From Pseudomonadota bacterium (GTDB lineage Bacteria; Pseudomonadota; Gammaproteobacteria; DASZBR01), in contig JAJYDF010000016.1 of NCBI GenBank assembly GCA_021777765.1, forward strand, positions 1-64,000: DNA of 64,000 bases. Reading direction: 5' to 3'. The notes under the pieces are model-generated. The model ran no database searches, was not told where the DNA came from, and was given only the letters and a program-made list of their open reading frames with translations. Shown in pieces: positions 18,876-28,600 of this stretch. Each line of letters opens with the position of its first letter. Position 1 is the stretch's first letter. Made by a program: the position numbers and the translations under genes.

Positions 18876-19383
18876 AACTAATTCTCCTAAAAATTTCACG
18901 ATTTTAATTGTTAAACTATTAATAGTTGTAGCAAGGATTTATATTTTAAATCGGCATATGTTAATAATCATTTGTGACATTTCCCCAAATAAATTGGGAA
19001 TATACACGAGGTTATAATAAAAAAGTGCAGACGTCTGAGTACAAGGAATGTTTTCAGCGGGATAATATAAAATGCGACTATCATAATATGATTATATTAA
19101 GTCAATATTAACAACCGTCGTTAAATTTAATTATTTTTTATAAGACTTCTAATATCAGCAATCTTCTGTAGCATGCCAAATTCGGAGGAGATGAAGTTCC
19201 TTTTTAAACTGCACATATCTGATAACATAATGTCCTGTAATAAGATCACGCTGTGGTTATTATATCTTGTAAGATAACTTAAATGACAAACTGACTGCAA
19301 AGATCGTCATTACATATTGCTGTAGTCCCGCTTGAAATTCTATATAATGCCACTCCATTAAATTTTTAACCGCGAGGAACACT
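18876..19383. other. Intergenic region upstream of rph
   Basis: About 500 bp without a credible gene. It separates a minus-strand secreted-protein gene from plus-strand rph and so should hold both promoters. A short inverted repeat TTCCCCAA/TTGGGAA lies near 18980-19001. A -10-like TATAAT is described separately. No repeat family member is seen. Confidence 0.6.
19343..19348 (+). promoter_or_regulatory. Probable -10 element of rph
   Basis: A perfect TATAAT lies 36 bp before the rph start codon. No good -35 hexamer is seen at 16-18 bp, the nearest being TTGCTG at about 20 bp, so the promoter may be weak or activator-dependent. Confidence 0.4.
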
Positions 19384-20109
19384 ATGCGACCCAGTGGCAG
19401 AGCTCATGATCAATTACGTGAAATTTCTTTAACACGACAATATACAAAACATGCAGAAGGATCTGTGTTAGTTAAATTTGGTGATACGCATGTGCTATGC
19501 ACCGCTAGCATCACTGACGGCGTGCCGCGATTTTTAAAAAATAACGCGATTAAACAAGGGTGGTTGACGGCAGAGTATGGCATGTTACCCCGAGCGACCA
19601 CAGAACGAACTGATCGTGAAGCGGTACGTGGCAAACAAGGTGGCCGTACACAAGAAATTCAACGATTAATTGGCCGTTCGTTACGCAGCGTAGTTGATTT
19701 AACAAAAGTAGGTGAACACACCATCACTATCGATTGCGATGTCATTCAAGCCGATGGCGGCACAAGAACGGCAGCGATTACCGGTAGTTGTGTAGCATTA
19801 GTCGACGCATTAGTAACGATGCAACATAAAGGCTTAATCAAACAAAATCCCTTCAAGCAATTAGTTGCCGCAGTTTCTGTTGGGTTATATCAAGGCATGC
19901 CTGTGCTTGATTTAGATTATGCTGAAGATTCAAATGCTGACACCGATATGAATATTGTAATGAATAGCGATGGTGGCATTATTGAAATTCAAGGTACCGC
20001 TGAAAAAACGGCATTTCAATTGCAGGATTTACATTCGTTAATTGATCTTGCGAGTAATGGAATTCAAGAAATCCTTAAAATACAAAAGGAAGTATTGAAT
20101 TGGGTGTAA
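19384..20109 (+). CDS. rph: Ribonuclease PH
   Basis: The 241-aa protein is full-length RNase PH, a phosphorolytic 3'-5' exoribonuclease that trims tRNA 3' ends and some rRNA. Family hallmarks are [17 protein letters not shown] at the N-terminus, [31 protein letters not shown] and the [15 protein letters not shown] motif. The start ATG is preceded by GAGGA. A family C repeat follows 11 bp after the stop. Confidence 0.97.
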   Translation: MRPSGRAHDQLREISLTRQYTKHAEGSVLVKFGDTHVLCTASITDGVPRFLKNNAIKQGWLTAEYGMLPRATTERTDREAVRGKQGGRTQEIQRLIGRSLRSVVDLTKVGEHTITIDCDVIQADGGTRTAAITGSCVALVDALVTMQHKGLIKQNPFKQLVAAVSVGLYQGMPVLDLDYAEDSNADTDMNIVMNSDGGIIEIQGTAEKTAFQLQDLHSLIDLASNGIQEILKIQKEVLNWV

Positions 20110-20120
20110 TTTTATCAAAA

Positions 20121-20322
20121 TGTAGCCTGGGTGAAGCCAAATGGAAATCTTAGTTAAAGGATGATAATCAAAACTTGTTCATAAATAAATAATAGGCACT
20201 GGCGAAACCCGGGAATACAATTATTTAATCCCCGGATTTCGCCAGAAGTACCAAATAGCTTTTTAAATGATTAAATTTCAGTGATATATTACTCATTTTC
20301 ATTTGGCTTCATCCAGGCTACA
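20121..20322. repeat. Repeat family C (MITE-like), copy 2
   Basis: A 202-bp element with terminal inverted repeats TGTAGCCTGGGTGAAGCCAA and its near-complement, and an internal AACCCGGGAAT/CCCCGGATTTCGCC core. It lies just after rph and ends 46 bp before the next start codon, so it may contribute to the leader of the membrane-protein gene. Confidence 0.85.
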
Positions 20323-20368
20323 TATATATTTCGGAATTAAAAACATATCATTAAGGAGAATAATCATC

Positions 20369-21133
20369 ATGGCAGCAACTATAAACAAACCATTATCCAT
20401 CGGAGAAATCCTTAAAAAAAGCGTTAATTTATATGTCGCATCATTTAATCATTTGTTGCCATTTACCATCGCTTTAGCCATATTTGTGCCATTTTATTCA
20501 TTAGGCATTGCAAAAATAAATGCAACGGCATCATTAACCGATTTAGCAACTGACCCATTTAATAATCCTAATTTATTTAAAATCGTGATATTCGGCATAT
20601 TATTTTTTCTAGTAACTTTAATAATTAAATGCAATATGATTGCAACTGTTGGTAAAACATTACAAAACGAATATATATCAGCCCTACAATCAGTGCGCAA
20701 AGTTTTCTACAAATTTATTACCATCATTTGTTCGCAAATCCTATTAATTATCACCATCGCATTGCTTTCGTTAGTCTGTTATTTCATTGGAAAAATCAGC
20801 TATATTCCGATCGGTATTGCGTTATTCGTTCCTTGCACAATTTATTTATTAGTACGATTTAATTTTTATATTCCTTTAATTCTTTTTGCCAATACCAATA
20901 TCATTCCTGCATTAACAAAAAGTTATCACCTCACTTTGAATTTTTGGTGGCGTACCTTTTTACTGACTGCGCTCGCCGCGTTAATACATACACCATTTAT
21001 CATGGCTAGCCATTTAGTTTCACCGGCAATTGGATTTATTTTACAATTTATTGAAACGCTGGTGGTTTTGCCACTGACGCTAAATATTTTATTATTACAG
21101 TTTTATGATTTGAGAATACGGCAGAAAGTTTAG
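20369..21133 (+). CDS. Polytopic membrane protein, YciC/UPF0259-like topology
   Basis: From ATG 20369, preceded by AAGGAGAAT, the product is 254 aa with about six transmembrane segments. The N-terminal SIGEILKKSVNLYVASFNHLL and the late S-Y-H-L-T-L-N-F-W-W-R-T segment match the general pattern of YciC-type and related glycerophosphodiesterase-membrane-like proteins (helix pair, 'S-x-x-L-x-x-x-x-W' motif, then two helices). No function is established. The longer open frame to 20303 lies in a family C repeat and is rejected. Confidence 0.7.
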   Translation: MAATINKPLSIGEILKKSVNLYVASFNHLLPFTIALAIFVPFYSLGIAKINATASLTDLATDPFNNPNLFKIVIFGILFFLVTLIIKCNMIATVGKTLQNEYISALQSVRKVFYKFITIICSQILLIITIALLSLVCYFIGKISYIPIGIALFVPCTIYLLVRFNFYIPLILFANTNIIPALTKSYHLTLNFWWRTFLLTALAALIHTPFIMASHLVSPAIGFILQFIETLVVLPLTLNILLLQFYDLRIRQKV

Positions 21134-21137
21134 AATT

Positions 21138-21174
21138 GCCCCTCACCCTAACCCTCTCCCTAAAGGGAGAGGGG
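21138..21174. repeat. Repeat family B variant (hairpin)
   Basis: CCTCTCCC (21153-21160) pairs perfectly with GGGAGAGG (21165-21172) around TAAA, preceded by CCCCTCACCCTAACC. It lies 5 bp after the preceding stop and is followed by AT-rich sequence, so it could act as a terminator. Confidence 0.7.
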
Positions 21175-21306
21175 ATAAAAATGTGCCACATTTTATTTAA
21201 TGTTTGTATTCAAATATATTTACATAAATATTTTTACTCAAATATTTTGAAACAAATATTTGCGCACAAATCGAGGGCATTTAACAAGTAGCCACAAAAA
21301 TTTGAA

Positions 21307-21407
21307 GCGAAATATGAAGTTATTTATTGCAGGACCGTAGATTACAGGGACGTAATCTTCGATCGCAGGACGCGGCTTCGTCCAGCAATAAATAACTTCA
21401 TATTTCG
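21307..21407. repeat. Repeat family E, copy 1
   Basis: A 101-bp element with perfect 24-bp ends: GCGAAATATGAAGTTATTTA... and its complement. An inner inverted GATTACAGGGACGTAATC core lies between them. A second copy is at 55905-56007 and a one-arm remnant at 47051-47083. The upstream flank CATTTAACAAGTAGCCA is also shared with the remnant. Confidence 0.85.
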
Positions 21408-21463
21408 CGTTTCACTGCGGATTAATAGGATGTTAATAGATTCACCCTCATCCACCTTCGGCA

Positions 21464-21487
21464 CCTTCTCCCGCAAGCGGGAGAAGG
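21464..21487. repeat. Repeat family B palindrome overlapping the polA ribosome-binding site
   Basis: CCTTCTCCCG-CAAG-CGGGAGAAGG. Its right arm supplies the only good purine-rich stretch (GAGAAGGA) before the polA start at 21497, so hairpin formation would hide the ribosome-binding site. Confidence 0.8.
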
Positions 21488-21496
21488 AAATACTAA

Positions 21497-24211
21497 ATGA
21501 TTAATGAAGTAGATACTATGCAAAATCCGAATAAAAACTTATTAATTCTTGTTGATGGTTCATCTTATTTATACCGTGCTTTTCATGCTTTACCACCGTT
21601 GACAAATTCTCGTGGTGAACCAACGGGTGCTGTTTATGGTGTGATTAATATGATTAAAAAATTAATCACTGATTATCAACCTGAGCATATCGCCATTATA
21701 TTTGACGCTAAAGGTAAAACATTTAGAGATGAAATTTATCCAGAATATAAATCACATCGACCACCCATGCCTGATGATCTCATTACGCAAATTGAACCAT
21801 TACACAATATTATTAAAGCGATGGGCTTACCTCTATTAATGATCGAAGGGGTTGAAGCTGATGATGTGATTGGCACGTTAGCAAAACAAGCCACACAAAA
21901 AGGGTTGAAAACACTGATTTCTACTGGTGATAAAGATATTGCGCAAATGGTTAATGAAAATATCACTTTAGTAAATACCATGACCAATACCAAATTAGAT
22001 CCGCAAGGTGTGATCAACAAATTCGGCATACCTGCCAATTTAATTGTTGATTATTTAAGTTTGGTCGGAGACAGTGTAGATAATATTCCTGGTATCCCCG
22101 GTGTTGGCCCAAAAACGGCTGTAAAATGGTTACAAGAATATGGTTCTCTCGATGAAATAATTAAACAAGCCGATCAAATTAAAGGAAAAGTCGGTGATAA
22201 TTTACGTGCACATTTATCACAATTACCTATGGCACGCACTCTATCAACCATCAAAACCGATGTGCCATTAAATATTTATTTCGATCAACTCAAAACAAAT
22301 TCACCCGAGAAAAATGCATTGCGCGATCTTTTCCAACGTTTAGAATTTAAAACTTGGCTCGCCGAGATATTAAATGAATTACCTGAAGAAACTACAAAAA
22401 AAACACAACATTATGACACTATTTTTACAGAGCATGATTTTAATCAATGGTTAAATAAATTAAAACAAGCTGAATTATTTGCATTTGATACTGAAACAAC
22501 CAGTTTAGATGCTATTTCTGCAGAAATAGTGGGTGTATCTTTTGCTATCGCATCCGATCAAGCCGCTTATATTCCATTAGCGCATGATTATCTCGGCGCA
22601 CCAGAACAATTATCCCGTGATTGGGTTTTAGCACAATTAAAACCATTATTAGAAAATCCACAACATGCAAAAGTGGGACACAATATTAAATACGATAAAT
22701 CAGTATTAGCAAATTATCATATTAATTTACAAGGTATACGTTTCGATACCATGTTGGAATCTTATATTTTTGATAGCACTGGCTCGCGTCATGATTTAGA
22801 CAGCCTAGCGTTAAAATATTTAGGACATAAAACGATTCATTTCGAAGATGTTGCCGGCAAAGGCGCAAAACAATTAACATTTAATCAAGTCACCATTGAA
22901 CAAGCTTCTCCTTATGCTGCAGAAGATGCAGATATTAGTTTGCAATTACATCATAAAATATGGCCGAAAATTTCAGAAAATCAGGGATTAATGCAAACAT
23001 TAACCACGATTGAAATTCCATTACTGAGTATTTTATCTGACATGGAAAGACACGGTGTTTTAATTGATGCCACTTTATTGCGATCACAAAGTAAAGAATT
23101 TGCAGAAAATATTATTCATCTTGAACAAAAAGCTTATGCCATTGCAGGACAATCATTTAATTTAAGTTCTCCCAAGCAATTACAAGAAATTCTTTATGAA
23201 AAATTACAATTACCAATATTAGAAAAAACACCTACGGGACAACCTGCAACAGGAGAATCAGTTTTACAAGATTTAGCGCGGCATTATGAATTGCCTAAAA
23301 TTATTTTAGAACACCGCAGTATGGCAAAATTAAAATCCACATACACTGACAGTTTACCTGAAAAAATAAATGCTAAAACAGGAAGAGTACACACCTCCTA
23401 TAATCAAACTGTTGCCTCAACAGGTCGCCTATCTTCTACTGATCCGAATTTACAAAATATTCCTGTTAAAACAGCTGCCGGCAGACGAATTCGTCAAGCA
23501 TTTATTGCGCCTCCTGGATTTAAAATTATTTCTGCGGATTATTCGCAAATTGAATTACGAATCATGGCACATATGTCACAGGATCCCGGATTATTAAACG
23601 CATTTGCACAAGGCTGGGATGTACACGCTGCCACTGCTGCTGAAGTTTTTGGTGTTTCCATCGATCACGTTGCGCCCGAACAACGTCGTCGCGCTAAAGC
23701 CATTAATTTCGGATTAATTTATGGTATGTCTTCTTTTGGTCTAGCAAGACAATTAGATATAGAACGACATGTTGCGCAGGAATATATTGATATTTATTTT
23801 GCACGATATCCCGGTGTTAAAAAATATATGGAAAATACTCGCCAATTAGCACATCACCAAGGATTTGTGACCACGTTATATGGTCGCCGATTAAATTTAC
23901 CTGAAATTAATTCACGTAATATACAAAGACAACGTGCTGCAGAACGTGCTGCAATTAACGCACCATTACAAGGCACTGCTGCCGACGTGATAAAAAATGC
24001 GATGATAAAAATTGCTGCCTGGTTAGCAGAGCAAACCTGTAATGCGACTATGATTATGCAAGTACACGATGAATTGGTTTTCGAAGTTGCGGAAAATGAA
24101 ATTGAATTAGCGAGCCGTAAAATTAATGAATTAATGTGTGACATGCCAGAAATATCTGTACCATTTTTGGTGGATATAGGCGTTGGGAATAATTGGGATG
24201 AGGCGCATTAG
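21497..24211 (+). CDS. polA: DNA polymerase I
   Basis: The 904-aa protein has all three domains. The 5'-nuclease domain begins LLILVDGSSYLYRAFHALPPL. The 3'-5' proofreading domain is intact, with D331 and E333 in FAFDTETTS. The family A polymerase domain has motif A DYSQIELRIMAH, motif B RRRAKAINFGLIYG and motif C MQVHDELVFEV. It fills gaps and removes RNA primers in repair and lagging-strand synthesis. ATG 21497 has a ribosome-binding site within the family B palindrome; ATG 21518 aligns better with E. coli PolA but has a weak site. Confidence 0.97.
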   Translation: MINEVDTMQNPNKNLLILVDGSSYLYRAFHALPPLTNSRGEPTGAVYGVINMIKKLITDYQPEHIAIIFDAKGKTFRDEIYPEYKSHRPPMPDDLITQIEPLHNIIKAMGLPLLMIEGVEADDVIGTLAKQATQKGLKTLISTGDKDIAQMVNENITLVNTMTNTKLDPQGVINKFGIPANLIVDYLSLVGDSVDNIPGIPGVGPKTAVKWLQEYGSLDEIIKQADQIKGKVGDNLRAHLSQLPMARTLSTIKTDVPLNIYFDQLKTNSPEKNALRDLFQRLEFKTWLAEILNELPEETTKKTQHYDTIFTEHDFNQWLNKLKQAELFAFDTETTSLDAISAEIVGVSFAIASDQAAYIPLAHDYLGAPEQLSRDWVLAQLKPLLENPQHAKVGHNIKYDKSVLANYHINLQGIRFDTMLESYIFDSTGSRHDLDSLALKYLGHKTIHFEDVAGKGAKQLTFNQVTIEQASPYAAEDADISLQLHHKIWPKISENQGLMQTLTTIEIPLLSILSDMERHGVLIDATLLRSQSKEFAENIIHLEQKAYAIAGQSFNLSSPKQLQEILYEKLQLPILEKTPTGQPATGESVLQDLARHYELPKIILEHRSMAKLKSTYTDSLPEKINAKTGRVHTSYNQTVASTGRLSSTDPNLQNIPVKTAAGRRIRQAFIAPPGFKIISADYSQIELRIMAHMSQDPGLLNAFAQGWDVHAATAAEVFGVSIDHVAPEQRRRAKAINFGLIYGMSSFGLARQLDIERHVAQEYIDIYFARYPGVKKYMENTRQLAHHQGFVTTLYGRRLNLPEINSRNIQRQRAAERAAINAPLQGTAADVIKNAMIKIAAWLAEQTCNATMIMQVHDELVFEVAENEIELASRKINELMCDMPEISVPFLVDIGVGNNWDEAH

Positions 24212-24216
24212 AAAAA

Positions 24217-25602
24217 CTACAACTCAAACATCTGTTGCTCTCGTTTATCTTTTTGATCTTCTATTTTTATTTGTTTATTTGCAGCAATAATAATTTTTTC
24301 AATCATTTCGACAGTTCGTGTTGGTGATACATGACCTTTATGTTTTGCGTGATGTTTTTTGAAGATATCTTCCTTAATATAACGACTCAATAGATTAATC
24401 ACATTTTCAGCATTATTAATATATATCTCGTTGCCAGCCAAAATAGATTTTACATCTCCAGCCGATAATTTCACTTGCTGTAATAATTTATTAAATGCAT
24501 GCTGTCGTATCACCACTAACAAATTATGAAATGAATCACTATACTCAACTGCAAACAAAAAATCGATCCACGCAAAATTACTCCGTACATCTAATTTCGA
24601 TTTTCTATCATCGTGCATCATATAATTATAAAGCATGCATAGATCATCTAAATTCTCTATCGCTAAAAATATCGATTTAACTTTATTCAACTCAATTTTT
24701 TTCATTTGAGGCAGTGACTCTATCGCAATAATATGTTGATTGAGTTGTTGTACTGCAGATTTATAATCATATTTTACGTTTAACACATCATCAAGAAATT
24801 GATCAATTGATTGACTATTTTCAATGGGATGAAGCGCATTCTTTTCTTCTTGTTTTTGCTGAGGAACCATAAATAGTTGAGACTGCAGGTGTGTATTTCT
24901 TTTTTCAGTAAATAATTTAATACGTAAACAATCAAAATCACTTTTAGCCATAATTAAATAGTGTTTAGTGATTGGATTTTTTGCACTAACAGGTAATACG
25001 CTTTCAGTGATAATTATTTGCTGCCCTATTGATTCTTTTATATATTTTTTTATCGCTGCAAATAAAAGCATTCTTAAACACTGATTTAATTGCGCTACAA
25101 TACAAAAGCCATCAAACCGTTCATCATTGATTCTGATTTCGAAATATTCAACAAATTCATTCTTTTGTTCTAGTGCATTAAACAACATTTGGTGCATGAT
25201 TATTGATTTGCCTGAATAATATTCAAACAATTGCAAAATTAATCCAATCAATTTTTGATTTTCTTTTTTCAAAGTAACTTGTTCAAATAATTGGCGCAAA
25301 CCCTCTAAAGAAATAGTAATTGATGTGTCATCACGAGTGATATATTGCCCTTTGAGAGCGAAATCATGCGTTAAACAGTGCATCATTTGATCAAGATATT
25401 GACGCTGTAAATGAACATTCGGCGTGCTTTGCAAAGTGCTGTAATTGACATTATCACTATTGCTGATTTGCGCATTACTGGCTATGACACACGCAATTTT
25501 GAGCGAAGAACTCAGTGCATTGACATTATAAGTAAAAACACCGCATAAAGGATTATTTTTATCTTTGATGAAAAAACCGTTTAATAATAAATCTAAAAAC
25601 AT
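24217..25602 (-). CDS. Orphan cytoplasmic-type protein, paralogue of the N-terminus of the 1361-aa protein
   Basis: The 461-aa protein has no signal peptide or clear membrane span. Its N-terminus (MFLDLLLNGFFIKDKNNPLC and then, near residues 95-130, ITISLEGLRQLFEQ and LIGLILQLFEYYSGK) parallels the next gene (MIFLKLIESGEFIFTDDNDP; VTILRAGLEQFV; VILLILHLKSKD). The C-terminal ~180 residues are helical and charged, ending KQIKIEDQKDKREQQ. It lies 93 bp downstream of the large paralogue, separated by a hairpin, and ends 5 bp from convergent polA. The family is unknown; an effector role is only suggested by lineage and context. Confidence 0.7.
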   Translation of the reverse strand: MFLDLLLNGFFIKDKNNPLCGVFTYNVNALSSSLKIACVIASNAQISNSDNVNYSTLQSTPNVHLQRQYLDQMMHCLTHDFALKGQYITRDDTSITISLEGLRQLFEQVTLKKENQKLIGLILQLFEYYSGKSIIMHQMLFNALEQKNEFVEYFEIRINDERFDGFCIVAQLNQCLRMLLFAAIKKYIKESIGQQIIITESVLPVSAKNPITKHYLIMAKSDFDCLRIKLFTEKRNTHLQSQLFMVPQQKQEEKNALHPIENSQSIDQFLDDVLNVKYDYKSAVQQLNQHIIAIESLPQMKKIELNKVKSIFLAIENLDDLCMLYNYMMHDDRKSKLDVRSNFAWIDFLFAVEYSDSFHNLLVVIRQHAFNKLLQQVKLSAGDVKSILAGNEIYINNAENVINLLSRYIKEDIFKKHHAKHKGHVSPTRTVEMIEKIIIAANKQIKIEDQKDKREQQMFEL

Positions 25603-25625
25603 GGTATTAATTCTAATTATCTAAG

Positions 25626-25678
25626 TCGGAAGAATGAGCGATTGATTGATATAACTCATCAATCACTTATCCTTCCGA
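25626..25678. terminator. Hairpin between the two paralogous orphans
   Basis: GTCGGAAGAATGAGCGATTG pairs imperfectly with the complementary stretch ending CACTTATCCTTCCGA, around a short AT loop that includes TGATTGAT/ATCAATCA. It may terminate or attenuate transcription from the 1361-aa gene. No long T-run follows on the minus strand. Confidence 0.5.
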
Positions 25679-25695
25679 TGTGGTTCATGTTAATT

Positions 25696-28600
25696 TTATA
25701 TTTTTGTTACTCTAGCCACATGTGATGACGCTGCTTGCAAACTCTGCTCTAGATCTGCAATTTTCCCGTCAATTGTTTCAATCGCCGCTGGAACCTCACT
25801 AAAATCTCCTTTATCTTTAGATCGGAATATGTCATCTCGGTCCCTATGAATCTCTAATAAATTAATTTGTTCATTTGGCTGAACTTCACTTGACCAATTA
25901 ATCAATAAATTAGCGGCTTTGAACCTTATTTTGTTGATCAATGATTGGAAATGGTTGGTGTAAGTACTCCCTGTCACTGAAGCAAAAAATGAATACTGAT
26001 GAACATTGAGACTCGCTACCTGAGGGAGTGAAGTGATATGACGATGTAAATTACACACTTCCTCATAACGAATTTGATATGTAAGTCGATTATTTTGTGC
26101 AATTTTGTCAAGGACATCTAACACTGCCTGATGTCTAGATTCAATTAAAGTCTTATTATCAGTATCAACTTTCTTCTGTTGATTTGCAGGATCAAATACA
26201 TACATTTTCAAATATAATTCAGCAGAATTGTAATTGCGTACTTGATTTAATGCTGCGATTTGATCCGATGATCTAGTAGATGTTTGTGCACTACTATTAA
26301 GAGCTGCTTGCGTAAGAGCTTCAAGAGCTTCGTCAACTTTTCTAAACTTTTCAGGTGAAGAAACAGTTACACTAGATGGTGAAGTTGCTGAAGCAGGAGA
26401 TGGTCCCCAATTAAATAATGAACCGAAAAAGCTGCCACGAGATGAAGCTGCAGGACTTGCTGATGCACTTATCACTGGTGTAGGTACAGTAGAACGATAA
26501 CCTGAGCCTCCCGATTGCATAGGTGGCGGTGGTGAAGAAAGAGCGGCGCTCTCTGAGTTAGCAGTTAATCTCCCATCTTTTTTCTCTTCATCACTTCCAT
26601 TGCCGCGAGAACGACTAGCTTGGAGAAGTGGCTTATCGTCTGCACGATCAACGCCATTAGCATGAGGAGTAGCCCCTTGAGCAGCTCCAACTGGCGCGGC
26701 CGATTTTTGAGTTTCATGCTCATCTTCACTGCTCTCTGCTCCCTTATCAGTGGGATTGAGAGGATCTAACGTTTGTGTGCCCGAAGCAGCTGGATTTGAA
26801 GAGCCTTTTGACTGCGGTTGCGGCGCGGCAGGCGAATGCGTTGTACCAGTTGATGTAGCTCCTTGTGCAGGAAGAGCATCTGGTTTTGCCTGTACCGCAG
26901 GTGTTTCTGTGCCTGGAGGTATAGTTGCTATTGCACTAGGTTCTTGCGCAGCAGCTGCTCCGCCCTTCACTTTTGCTTCTGCATCAGGCACTCCTGCTGC
27001 TGTTGCAGTGAGTCCTTGCCCAGTAACTGTGCCACCACTCACATCTGTTTTTGACTGTGCTTGAACCGCAGGTGTTTCCGTTGCAGTAGGCGTGGTTGCC
27101 GTTGCAGTGGGTTCTTGCGCAGCTGTTGCTCCGCCTTTCACTTTTGCTTCTGTATCAGACGCTCCTGCTGTTGCAGTGAGTCCTTGACCAGTGCCACCAC
27201 TCACATCTGTTTTTAGCTGTGCTGGCACTATAGGAGTTTCTGTTGCCGGAAGTGTTGTTGCCTTTGCTGTGGGTTCTTGCGCAGCAGCTGTTCCTGCATT
27301 CAAATCTAACATGTATTTGGCTTCTGCCTCAGGCACTCTTGTAGCTGGAGGGGTGGTTGCTCTAGGTGTGGTAGTGCGTCCTGCGGGTGGTGCATTAGGA
27401 GGCGTAAAAGCGCGTGGCCCTGCTTGTAGAGGGGTATCATTCGGCAACTCACCACTGGCCGGTGGAACTTTATGAGCAGCTTTAAGAGAAACCGTGTCAC
27501 GTTGTGGACTAGCTGCACCACCAGAAGTAGAAGCAGCCGGAGGGGCGGACACTGTTTGTCCTTTTTTATCATCACTAACTGCAGGTGAAGTAGACTGTGG
27601 GGCTACAGTTGGAGATGCTGCTGTCACTGGTTGTCCAGCTATACTTTTAGCCGCCTCTTCTTTTAACAAGTCTTTGAAAAGATTTTTTCCAGAAGCAGAG
27701 GGTGTACTAGGCCCCGTTGACGGTTGTCTTTCTGCAATTTGTTGTTTTTTCGTTTCCTCTTCTTTTCTTTCTGCTTCAGCTTTCTTCTTCTTATCAGCTG
27801 CTTCTTTAGCTAGTAGAAGAGACTTTTTCATAGAATCAGTGGTTTTTATACTAACGCTTTTGCCAGATGTGGTAGGAACAGCGACGGGTGAAGCTGGTTG
27901 CTCTTTATTTTCACCTCGTGCAGGTGGTCTCAACTGTACCGCGGATATGAAATCTGGTTTTGCCGAGGCAGATGGAGCTGGCGGTTGTTGTACAGTTTGA
28001 CTACTCGACGCAGCAGGTTCTATCCGCTTTATCTTTGGCTCTTCCCCTTCGCCTAGACCTACGACTGTCTTTTTGTTGTCTAGTGAACTTAAATTGGCAA
28101 TTTGTTCTGGCGTCAAATTAGCTAACGGTGATTCTTTATGCGTGATACTGCCAAAAAGATTTCTTCTCTTCACACGATCGACTTCTTTAATTTCCTCAAG
28201 CTGCTGTTCTTCTGCAGATGCTACTGGCGGTATTATGCCAGCAGGTAAAGATGGTTTTGCAGTGTCATTAAGAACTTGTTTATCTTCATCTTTCGCAGGT
28301 GATGATCCTTTATCCGAATCTTTTCGGCCTTTAACTGGAGGAGAAGGTGGTCGTCTATTAGGTGGTGTTTTAGCTGCCCGGCCATTATCTGGAGCTGCTG
28401 TTGAAGCATCCACATTAACTTGCCTACTACCTTCTGTAGGTGAATCGTTTCGTTTTCCCTCTTCTACTGCATGGCCAGATGTCTTTTCAGGTTGTGAGGG
28501 CGCTGGTGACACTGAGGAAGGCGGCGTTATAGAGGCATGTTCAGCCAACGGTTCAGCGCTAGTAATCACTCGATCGACAGGTGCAGCAGCCGTCCTTAAA

